The notes under the pieces are model-generated. The model worked only from the letters and a program-made list of their open reading frames with translations. It did not search any database and was not told the origin of the DNA. The translations under genes and the position numbers were made by a program. From Thermoanaerobaculia bacterium (lineage in GTDB: Bacteria; Acidobacteriota; Thermoanaerobaculia; Multivoradales; Multivoraceae), in contig JAJEBV010000029.1 of assembly GCA_022822365.1 (NCBI GenBank), positions 1 to 64,000 on the forward strand: DNA of 64,000 nucleotides, read 5' to 3'. Of this stretch, positions 50,794 through 58,118 are shown piece by piece. Position 1 is the stretch's first letter, and each line of letters begins with the position of its first letter.

Positions 50794-51923
50794 ACGGCGG
50801 AACCCGCATCGAACGTGTACATGTCCGGGGCTTTCGCTCGCTCGCCAATGTCGAGTTGGACGATCTGCCGCGAGCCGCAGTTCTGATCGGCGCCAACGGT
50901 GCGGGGAAGTCGAATTTCATTCGCTTCTTCGAGATGCTGAGCTGGATGCTGAAGGCGCGGCGGCTGGACGAGTTCGTCCAGAAACAGGGAGGTGCCGACG
51001 ACCAGTTGCACGGGGGCAACCGGACGACTCCGCGCATGGAAGCCGAGCTCTCGATTCGCACCGAGGTAGGGAAGAACGACTACCGCTTCGCGCTGAGCCA
51101 TGCACACCCGGACCGACTCTTCTTCGTCGAGGAGGGTTTTCTTTTCAGCAGGGAAGATCAGCCGACTGAGGCTCGTTGGCAGTATCTCGGAACCGGCGGC
51201 CAAGAGGCAGAGATCGTCAGGGCGGCTCAGTCAGGCGCCCACCCCGGGGTCAACGTCACGACGGCTCGCGTCGTCGTCCACCTGCTGCGCGACTCTTCGG
51301 TCTACCAGTTCCACGACACCTCTGATGAGTCCAACTTCAAGAAGGGCTGGGAGGTGGACGACAACGACTACATCCGCTCCCACGGCGGCAATCTGGCGGC
51401 CGTGCTCCTTCGCCTGGAGCGGGAGGACGTTGATCGCTACGAGTTGATTTGCGAGCAGATCGGCCGGATCCTCCCCGGCTTCGACCGCTTTGAACTGGAA
51501 GAGAGCTTTGGGCGGGTGTCTCTGCGGTGGAAAGCGAAGGGCATCGACAAGACGTTCGGCGCCCACCTGACATCGGATGGATCCCTGCGCTTCTTCGCTC
51601 TGGTGACCTTGCTGAGCCTGCCGGCCGAGATGTTGCCGAGCGTGCTGCTCTTGGACGAGCCCGAACTTGGGCTTCATCCCGCTGCGATCACTCTTGTAGG
51701 CGGGATGATCAGGTCCCTCTCCGAGGAGCGACAGATAGTCGTCGCCACTCAATCGCCCCTTCTTGTCGATGCGTTCGACCTTGAGGAGATCTTCGTGCTG
51801 GAGCTGCGCGGAGGCCGAACGGAGGCCCGCAAGCTGTCCTCGGACGACTACCGGGTCTGGCTTGACGAGGACTTCACACCTGGCGAACTGTGGCAAAAGA
51901 ACCTCCTCGGTGGCCGTCCGTGA
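50790..51923 (+). CDS. AAA15/21-type (OLD-like) ATPase, defence-type
   Basis: A 377-residue ABC/SMC-type ATPase of the overcoming-lysogenisation-defect style without its own nuclease domain. Walker A is LIGANGAGKSNFIRFFEML (residues 32-50), signature-like TSDGSLRFFALVTLL (261-275), Walker B SVLLLDEPELGLHPAA (284-299) and a Q-loop-type switch VVATQSPLLVDAF (317-329). GGAGGT precedes the start. The gene overlaps the next by four bases (GTGA), the usual arrangement for two-gene ATPase-effector defence pairs such as PARIS. Function is inferred from layout only. Confidence 0.85.
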   Translation: MNGGTRIERVHVRGFRSLANVELDDLPRAAVLIGANGAGKSNFIRFFEMLSWMLKARRLDEFVQKQGGADDQLHGGNRTTPRMEAELSIRTEVGKNDYRFALSHAHPDRLFFVEEGFLFSREDQPTEARWQYLGTGGQEAEIVRAAQSGAHPGVNVTTARVVVHLLRDSSVYQFHDTSDESNFKKGWEVDDNDYIRSHGGNLAAVLLRLEREDVDRYELICEQIGRILPGFDRFELEESFGRVSLRWKAKGIDKTFGAHLTSDGSLRFFALVTLLSLPAEMLPSVLLLDEPELGLHPAAITLVGGMIRSLSEERQIVVATQSPLLVDAFDLEEIFVLELRGGRTEARKLSSDDYRVWLDEDFTPGELWQKNLLGGRP

Positions 51924-52561
51924 TCCGACTTGCAATCTCGGTGGAGGGCCGCACCGAGGAAGAGTTCGTCAGGGGTTTGCTCCAGGAGCACCTCTGGGCG
52001 GCAGGAGTGGATGTGACGCCGATTCTCGTGGGCAGTGCCAGGAATCGGTGGAAGGGCGGCAACGTCTCTGCCGCGGTGCTTGTCGGCGACATGCGGCTCC
52101 TGTCGCACAGTTTCGATGCCGTCACGTCGCTGGTCGACTTCTACGGCTTTCGGGGCAGGGAGGGCCGCACGGTGGACGAACTCGTAGCGGACTTGATCGA
52201 GGAACTGCGGGCCAAACTCGGTCCCAAGGCCCGGTTCGACCGCGTGATCCCATACGTCCAACTGCACGAGTTCGAGGGGCTGTTGTTCTCGCGGCCAGAG
52301 GCGTTCGAGTCCGTTCCCGACGCGCGGGAATCCTCCGTTGCAGAGCTTCGCAGCGTGCGCGCCGGGTTCGCTTCGCCGGAACTCATCAACGACGGCAAGC
52401 ACACGGCGCCGAGCAAGCGGATCCAGAGAGCACTGCCTCGCTATCGGAAGGAAGTTCATGGCCCGCGCTTGGCGACCAGAATCGGGCTGGCCGCCATTCG
52501 ACGGGAGTGCAAGCGCTTCGACTCGTGGCTTGCGCGCCTGGAGGCACTGGGCGGTTCGTAG
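51920..52561 (+). CDS. DUF4276 protein, candidate TOPRIM-like effector of the ATPase pair
   Basis: A 213-residue DUF4276 protein with a GTG start inside the ATPase stop. Conserved points are the opening strand AISVEGRTEEEFVRGLL with the Glu-Gly pair, SLVDFYGFRGREG, VIPYVQLHEFEGLLFSRPE, INDGKHTAPSKRIQRALP and the closing GLAAIRRECKRFDSWLARL. The VEG(R/Q)TEE start and later acidic positions resemble a TOPRIM-type metal site, as in effectors of OLD/PARIS-like systems. Domain function is not established. Coupling by overlap strongly suggests it works with the ATPase. Confidence 0.8.
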   Translation: MIRLAISVEGRTEEEFVRGLLQEHLWAAGVDVTPILVGSARNRWKGGNVSAAVLVGDMRLLSHSFDAVTSLVDFYGFRGREGRTVDELVADLIEELRAKLGPKARFDRVIPYVQLHEFEGLLFSRPEAFESVPDARESSVAELRSVRAGFASPELINDGKHTAPSKRIQRALPRYRKEVHGPRLATRIGLAAIRRECKRFDSWLARLEALGGS

Positions 52562-52653
52562 AGCTTGGCGCGGAGGTCTGCGTCACGGAGCCGGCCTGCG
52601 GTTGGGTACTATCCGGTGTCGCTAACAGCCACAAACAGCATGGAGAGCAGCGT

Positions 52654-53805
52654 TTGACTAACGTGCGGCGCGTCTGCGAAACGATCGAGAAGGTCCGCGG
52701 GCATCTTGAGGGGAACCAGATACGAGTCGAAGCAGACGTTCGGTCCTACGTCCTGTCGCCGCTGCTTCGGGACCTGGGCTGGGATCCCGAAGATCCGGGA
52801 AGCGTCAAGCGGGAGTATCCGGTCACTGGCGGGAAGAACTACTTCTTCGACTACGCACTCTTGGCCGGGGACGGAGCGGTCGCGTTCGTCATCGAGGCGA
52901 AGGCCCCGGGCAAGTTGGACGCTGACGCCAGGGATCAGCTCCTGTTGTACGCGATGAAGACGAAGACCCACCTTGGGCTGACGACCGACGGTGTTATCTG
53001 GGCCTTCTATCTGCCGTTGGGCGGCGGAAGCTCGGAAGAACGGCTCGTGCGCACGGTCAATCTCGCCACCGACAGCGCTGAGAACGCGGGCAACTTCCTC
53101 TTGCGCTATCTGGCCCGTGGCCGCGTGTTGTCGGGTCGAGCCCTCGCGGCAGCGTCCGGAGATCTGGCGAGTCTTGCCATCCACCGTGTCGTCGAGGCTG
53201 GATGGGCCGATCTGCTGGCCGGGTCGAACGACAAGCTCGCCAGGACGATAGCGGCTGCAGCCAGGGCTGCGGCGACCCGGAAGGGTGCCAAGGCGCCCAC
53301 CGGTCGTGCACTGAACGACGAAGTCAGGGCTTTCATCCAGCACGGATTCCGTTTCCCAGACATGGCTCGGGTTGGGGGTATCGACGCGCCGGATGGACAA
53401 TCTCAGAACCTCGAAGCGCGTCCGCCTGCCCGACGTCGTCGCCGGTCGCCGGCTCCGCCCAAGGCCGGGCGAGGAGTCTCCTGGACGTTCCGGGACGAGA
53501 CGCGAACGGTGAGGAACCACACGGAGGTCTACGTGGCCGCTATAGGTCGCCTCTACGAACTCCGTCGGAGCGCGGACTTCTACCAGCGGCTGCAAGAGAA
53601 GATCCGGGGCCGCAAGCGAACGCAGATCGCCCGGACCGCGGAGGGGACGGGAGTTCCGGCCAAGCACGTTCGCCCCCTTCCCGGTGGCTGGCACATCAGC
53701 ACTAATCTCTCGACCGCCGACAAGCTGCGCAACCTGGAACGCGCCTGCGACGTGGCCGGCGTCGCCTACGGCTCGGAACTCGCGGTCCATGAAGTCCGCA
53801 AGTGA
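52654..53805 (+). CDS. HsdR-N-type restriction-endonuclease-like protein
   Basis: A 383-residue protein whose N-terminal half is a type I restriction R-subunit N-terminal (HSDR_N) nuclease: LLRDLGWDPEDPGSVKREYP, then D66 in FFDYALL, E81-x-K83 in FVIEAKAPGKL, and the Q95-LLLY99 that follows in this PD-(D/E)xK subfamily. No helicase motor is attached. The C-terminal 130 residues contain an Arg/Pro-rich linker and a small domain ending GSELAVHEVRK, with a YVAAIGRLYELRRS helix and a GGWHISTNLSTADKLRNLERA segment. The TTG at 52654 is the likely start, with GGAGAG eight bases upstream; GTG at 52663 is an alternative. It may extend the ATPase/DUF4276 module into a three-gene system. Confidence 0.72.
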   Translation: MTNVRRVCETIEKVRGHLEGNQIRVEADVRSYVLSPLLRDLGWDPEDPGSVKREYPVTGGKNYFFDYALLAGDGAVAFVIEAKAPGKLDADARDQLLLYAMKTKTHLGLTTDGVIWAFYLPLGGGSSEERLVRTVNLATDSAENAGNFLLRYLARGRVLSGRALAAASGDLASLAIHRVVEAGWADLLAGSNDKLARTIAAAARAAATRKGAKAPTGRALNDEVRAFIQHGFRFPDMARVGGIDAPDGQSQNLEARPPARRRRRSPAPPKAGRGVSWTFRDETRTVRNHTEVYVAAIGRLYELRRSADFYQRLQEKIRGRKRTQIARTAEGTGVPAKHVRPLPGGWHISTNLSTADKLRNLERACDVAGVAYGSELAVHEVRK

Positions 53806-53897
53806 CTCGGGCTGATTCGGGAGGTCGTGTACCAGGGCCTCGGTCGGGCCGAGGTGCTGATCTCCGCTACGTGCGTCGTGCGTTCAAGGGACCGACA

Positions 53898-54758
53898 CTA
53901 GCCGGCCGTGAAGTCCGCCCAGACTCCGGCGTGATCCGACAGGGGCCCGTCGGGGGTTCGCCGGGGGAAGATGCCGACGGTTCGTTCGGCGCCATTGCGG
54001 ATTTCGGTGCGGGCGAGAACCAAGTCCGGAGTGTGAGCGATGTGGTCGATGAGTTGGTCCCTGTCGCCGGCTTTCGGACCCTCCCGGTCCAGGTCAAGCG
54101 TGGCTTCCCACAGGTGTGTGCCCCTACCTGGCGGGCCTGCGCCGTGGCCGTCGCCAGCTTTCCACGGCAACTTGCCGCGGGTCGAGATGCACAGCCCTTG
54201 GAGTGTCTGGCATAGCGCAGCGGACGGCTTTCTCGGCGGCCAGGCGCCAGCTCTTGGGATCCACTGATTGAAGTCGCCCAGGACGATCGTCTTCGTACTG
54301 GCGGTGGCGTAGGGGGTTCGCTTGAAGGCACAGAGCCAGTCCTCGTGAACCTTCCACGGTGGTCGGTCCTTGCAGCCGGTCGCCACACAGGCGAAGTGCC
54401 AGGGAATGCAGACGCCCGCTACCGTCAGGCGGCCGATGGGCGTCTCGGTAGTCCCAGGGACGAATCCGCCCGTCGGCATCTCCAGGCCGCACTCGACATC
54501 TCTCCAAGGTGCCTTGCTCCAGAGCAGCACGTTCCTTTGGCCTTCCTCGAGGGGGTGACACGGGTCGTCGCCGCCTTCGATCGTGTACCCGCCGTCCGGG
54601 AAGATGTCCAGATGGCCCTCGGTGACGCAGAGAACGTCGCAGCCGGGGGCGGCAAGAATCGGACGTACTCGTTTCCCTCGAACTGAACTGGGTTTGGCCA
54701 ACTCGGTGTTCCAGGTTCCGACTCGGACTTTCCCGGTCGTAGCTGACGCGTCTGCCAT
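53898..54758 (-). CDS. endonuclease/exonuclease/phosphatase-family protein
   Basis: A 286-residue protein with the EEP fold signatures: TWNTELA (N17), CVTEGHL (E47), VLGDFNQWI (D162 and N164), DHIAHTP and the closing PLSDHAGVWADFTAG with the catalytic Asp-His. Members include phosphodiesterases, DNA-repair nucleases and toxins. Its SVRGKRVRPILAAPG linker between the first two motifs is unusual. It lies convergent to the HsdR-N-type gene, at the right edge of the accessory segment, so it may be part of the island or a neighbour. No signal peptide is apparent, so it is probably cytoplasmic. Confidence 0.82.
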   Translation of the reverse strand: MADASATTGKVRVGTWNTELAKPSSVRGKRVRPILAAPGCDVLCVTEGHLDIFPDGGYTIEGGDDPCHPLEEGQRNVLLWSKAPWRDVECGLEMPTGGFVPGTTETPIGRLTVAGVCIPWHFACVATGCKDRPPWKVHEDWLCAFKRTPYATASTKTIVLGDFNQWIPRAGAWPPRKPSAALCQTLQGLCISTRGKLPWKAGDGHGAGPPGRGTHLWEATLDLDREGPKAGDRDQLIDHIAHTPDLVLARTEIRNGAERTVGIFPRRTPDGPLSDHAGVWADFTAG

Positions 54759-54811
54759 GGCTTGGCACCCTTCTCCGCCGGCGAGGTTCCCGACCGTCCG
54801 CCGGCCGGGCC

Positions 54812-57800
54812 CTACCGCTGGAACCAGAACGGCTTCCGCTGCAGCTTCTCGCCGGCGATCTCGTTCATCGACAGGGCGTCGAAGATGCGGCCGCCGACCA
54901 TGACGTAGCGGACGAGCTCGGAGTTACGCAGGTTCTCGAGCGGGTTCTCGTCGAGGACGATCAGGTCGGCCAGCTTTCCGGCCTCGAGGGAGCCGAGGTC
55001 GGCTTCCATGCCGATGTAGCGGGCGCCGTTGATCGTGCCGGCGATCAGCGCCCGGTGCGGGCTCATCCCGCCCTGCTCGAACATCCACATCTCCCAGTGG
55101 GCGGCGAGACCCTCGCGCTGGCCGTGGGCGCCGAGCATGATCTGCACGCCGGCCTGGTCGAGGGCGTTGGTGACTCGCGCGGCAAGGATGTGGTTGTACT
55201 CGCCTTCCGGCGCCTTCTGGCGGCGGCGGGAACGGGCGTCGATCACCTCCTGCGGCACGTAGTTCAGCAGCCGCTCGTTGGCCCAGACGTCCGTGTGCTC
55301 GTACCAGTAGGCCTCGCCCTGGATGCCGCCGAAGGCGACGCCGAGCGTCGGCGTGTTGCCGACGCGGCTGTTGCCCCAGAACTGGATCACGTCGTCGTAG
55401 ATCGCGCCCACGGAGAGCGAGTGCTCGATGCCGGTGTGGCCGTCGGCGACCATCGTCATGTTGTGCTGGAAAAGCGCGCCGCCCTCGTTGACCACGAGCA
55501 TGCCGAGGTCGCGGGCGGCGGCGACGATCTTCTGGCGCTGGTCGCGCCGGGGCTGGTTGTAGCTTTTCACGCTGATCGCGCCGGCCTTCTGCAGGCGGCG
55601 CACGTGCTGGACCGCGTCATCCGGCGTCTCGACGATCGCGCGGAAGGCGCCGAGGGCGCCGTAGAGGATCGTGCCGGTGGCGAACAGCCGCGGCCCGACG
55701 ATCTCGCCGGCCTGTTGCATTTCGCTGGCCGCGAAGAAGGTGCTGGTGTCGGTCGAGGGGTCGTGGGCCGTCGTCACGCCGAAGGCGAGCGTCGCGTAGA
55801 GCTCGGAGTTCTGCTGCGGAATGATCTCCTGGCTGCCCTGCGGACCGTGCCAGTGGACGTCGACCAGACCGGGCATGACGGTCATGCCGGCGGCGTCAAT
55901 CACCGTCGCGTCGGCCGGCACGTCGACCTGGCGTGACGGGCCGACGGCCTCGATCCGGTCGCCGTCGACGACGACCGTGCCGCGGCGGATGATCTTCAGG
56001 TTGTCCTGGCCTGCCATCGTGATCAGCCGCGCGTTCGTGATCGCGATCCGGCCCTCGGGACGGTGGGCGGTGACGTCGAAGCCGAGGTCGAGGCCGCTCG
56101 CGGGCTCTTCGACTACGTCGTCGTCTCCGTCCTCGGCCTCGTCGCCTGCCGGCGCGAAGGCGTCCCCGAGCCGGCGCTCGAACAGCTCGGGCCCCAGGGA
56201 CCAGTACAGGGTCGAGCTGTCGCCCGAGAAGTGGAGGTAGGCGCCGTCGTCGGTCGAGACGTTTCTGACCGGCAGGCCGGGTGTCCGTGGCCCAACCTTG
56301 ATCGCCTTCGAAGCCGGGGTGAACGGCACGACGTGGGCGTCGAAGCGCTCCGCGAAGGCCAGCCAGCGGCCGTCGGGGGAGACCCGCATCTCGGTGGCGA
56401 CCTTGCTGCCGGCGTGGTCGCGGGTCTTCGCGTCGCCACTGCTTACGAGCGGCACGCTGCGGAGCACCCGCCGGTCCCATCTCTCGGTGACGGTGAAGTA
56501 GACGCGATCCGCGTCGCCGCCGAAGTGCGGGCCGGCGCCGGCGCGGGCGAAGCGCACGGGAACGCCTCCACCGGCGGCGTCGATCCGGTAGAGCCCCGGG
56601 TCTTTCGACCACAACGGACTCAGGATACCGCCGCTCCGGCTCTTGCGGTAGACGACGGTCGCTCCGTCGGGCGAGAAGGCGGGTTCGAGGTAGAGGCCGG
56701 GATCCGGCGTGATCGTCCGCCCTTCGCCACCGGCGGCCGGCGCGATGCGCACCGCGCCCAGGTCCTCGTCGTGCCAGCTCACGTAGACGATCTGTTGCCC
56801 GTCGCGCGACCAGGACGGGTAGAACTCGTAGTGGTCGTCCTGGGCGGTCAGTCGCCGCGCTTCGCCGACCTCGCCGGTTTCGGGGTCCCGGCCGCGGGTC
56901 CATAGCCGCCCGAGGGTCTGGAAGACGACCTGATCGCCGGCGGGGGAGACCTGGATCCAGCGGAGCATCTTCGTCCGGAAGGTGTCCGGCGCCGCCTCGA
57001 AGTCGAAGGCGAGAGCCTCCTTCATCCGGTGCATGGCGCGCACGCGGAACGGGATCCCGCTGACCTCGCGAGTCTCGATGTCGATCCGGTGGAGGCCGCC
57101 GCGCGCCCAGAAGACGACGGAGCGGCTGTCCGGCGTCCAGGCCATGCCCGGATAGACGCCGTGGACCGCCCAGATCTCCTGCATGTCGCGGTCGAGCGCG
57201 TCATGGATCGGAATGTTCTCGCCGCTTCTGAGATCGTGCAGGAAGAGGTGGCTCTGGAAGCGGATCCGGCGCACGAAGGCGAGGTACCTGCCGTCGGGTG
57301 ACGGAGTCGGGCGGACGGCGCCGCCGGGCCCCGAGATCACGGTCTCGATCTCCCCGGTCTCGCGGTCGATGCGGCGGATCGAGTAGATGCCCGTGGCCGC
57401 GTTCCGGCCGTACTCGTAGACGCCGCCCGGCGTCGTGTCCTGGCTGAAGTAGACGTAGCGCCCGTCCGGCGAGAAGGCCGGCTCGCCGAGGTCCTTCTGC
57501 TCGTTCGGTTTCTCGTTCAACTGGAGGCCCGAACCCTCGCCACTGGCGTGGTAGAGCCAGATCTCCCCGCTGCCGATCGAACGGGTCGACACGAAGTGCT
57601 TGCGCGCCGCGATGAAGCGGCCGTCCGGGCTCCAGACCGGGTTGTTGACGAGGCGAAAGTCCTCGCGGCTGAGCTGCTTCGGTTCGCCGCCGCTTGCCGG
57701 GATCGTCCAGACGTTGTCGCCGCCGCTCCGGTCGCTGATGAAGGCGATCCGGCTGCCGTCCGGGCTGAAGCGCGGCATCATGTCCCACGCCATCCCGTTC

Positions 57801-58072
57801 GTCAGCGCCTCCGCGTCGCCACCGCCGATCGGCAGCAGGTAGAGGTCGCCCAGCAGATCGAAGACGATCCGCTCGCCGTCCGGCGACACGTCGAGGCCCA
57901 TCCAGGTGCCCTCGGTCGTGTCGATCCCGACCTCGTACTCGTCCCCGGGCGGGTCGTTCACGTCCCACTCCTTCGCGTCCTCGGCAACGAGGGCCGGAAC
58001 GGCGGCGAGAGCCAGGAGCAAGCCGGAGGAGAGCTGGAACGGAAGGCTGGAGCGCGGGGAAAGACGTGTCAT
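54812..58072 (-). CDS. exported PD40 beta-propeller-amidohydrolase fusion
   Basis: A 1086-residue exported protein: signal peptide (SGLLLALAAVPALVAED), then a TolB-like propeller made of repeated PD40 units with the xxSPDGxxIAF pattern. Examples are DVSPDGERIVFDLLG, RFSPDGSRIAFISDR, AFSPDGRYVYFSQ, SPDGRYLAFVRR, AFSPDGATVVYRKS and VSPDGRWLAFAER. After a Glu/Asp-rich spacer (DEAEDGDDDVVEE) comes a C-terminal amidohydrolase: ITNARLITMAG, VIDAAGMTVMPGLVDVHWHG (HxH metal site), FGVTTAHDPSTD, VKSYNQPRRDQRQ, NEGGALFQHNMTM, GIEHSL and the end motif SLEAGKLADLIVLDENPLEN. Such fusions are imidazolonepropionase-like peptidase or amidohydrolase proteins; the substrate is unknown. Confidence 0.87.
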   Translation of the reverse strand: MTRLSPRSSLPFQLSSGLLLALAAVPALVAEDAKEWDVNDPPGDEYEVGIDTTEGTWMGLDVSPDGERIVFDLLGDLYLLPIGGGDAEALTNGMAWDMMPRFSPDGSRIAFISDRSGGDNVWTIPASGGEPKQLSREDFRLVNNPVWSPDGRFIAARKHFVSTRSIGSGEIWLYHASGEGSGLQLNEKPNEQKDLGEPAFSPDGRYVYFSQDTTPGGVYEYGRNAATGIYSIRRIDRETGEIETVISGPGGAVRPTPSPDGRYLAFVRRIRFQSHLFLHDLRSGENIPIHDALDRDMQEIWAVHGVYPGMAWTPDSRSVVFWARGGLHRIDIETREVSGIPFRVRAMHRMKEALAFDFEAAPDTFRTKMLRWIQVSPAGDQVVFQTLGRLWTRGRDPETGEVGEARRLTAQDDHYEFYPSWSRDGQQIVYVSWHDEDLGAVRIAPAAGGEGRTITPDPGLYLEPAFSPDGATVVYRKSRSGGILSPLWSKDPGLYRIDAAGGGVPVRFARAGAGPHFGGDADRVYFTVTERWDRRVLRSVPLVSSGDAKTRDHAGSKVATEMRVSPDGRWLAFAERFDAHVVPFTPASKAIKVGPRTPGLPVRNVSTDDGAYLHFSGDSSTLYWSLGPELFERRLGDAFAPAGDEAEDGDDDVVEEPASGLDLGFDVTAHRPEGRIAITNARLITMAGQDNLKIIRRGTVVVDGDRIEAVGPSRQVDVPADATVIDAAGMTVMPGLVDVHWHGPQGSQEIIPQQNSELYATLAFGVTTAHDPSTDTSTFFAASEMQQAGEIVGPRLFATGTILYGALGAFRAIVETPDDAVQHVRRLQKAGAISVKSYNQPRRDQRQKIVAAARDLGMLVVNEGGALFQHNMTMVADGHTGIEHSLSVGAIYDDVIQFWGNSRVGNTPTLGVAFGGIQGEAYWYEHTDVWANERLLNYVPQEVIDARSRRRQKAPEGEYNHILAARVTNALDQAGVQIMLGAHGQREGLAAHWEMWMFEQGGMSPHRALIAGTINGARYIGMEADLGSLEAGKLADLIVLDENPLENLRNSELVRYVMVGGRIFDALSMNEIAGEKLQRKPFWFQR

Positions 58073-58118
58073 CCCGCGAGTCTACGACCGATCGGGCGTA
58101 CCCCGGCGGCGCCGGGCG

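Noticed and set aside
54759..54811. Possible attachment site at the right border of the accessory segment
   Set aside because: I found no direct repeat matching the left border near 50.3 kb, and no integrase or tRNA gene.
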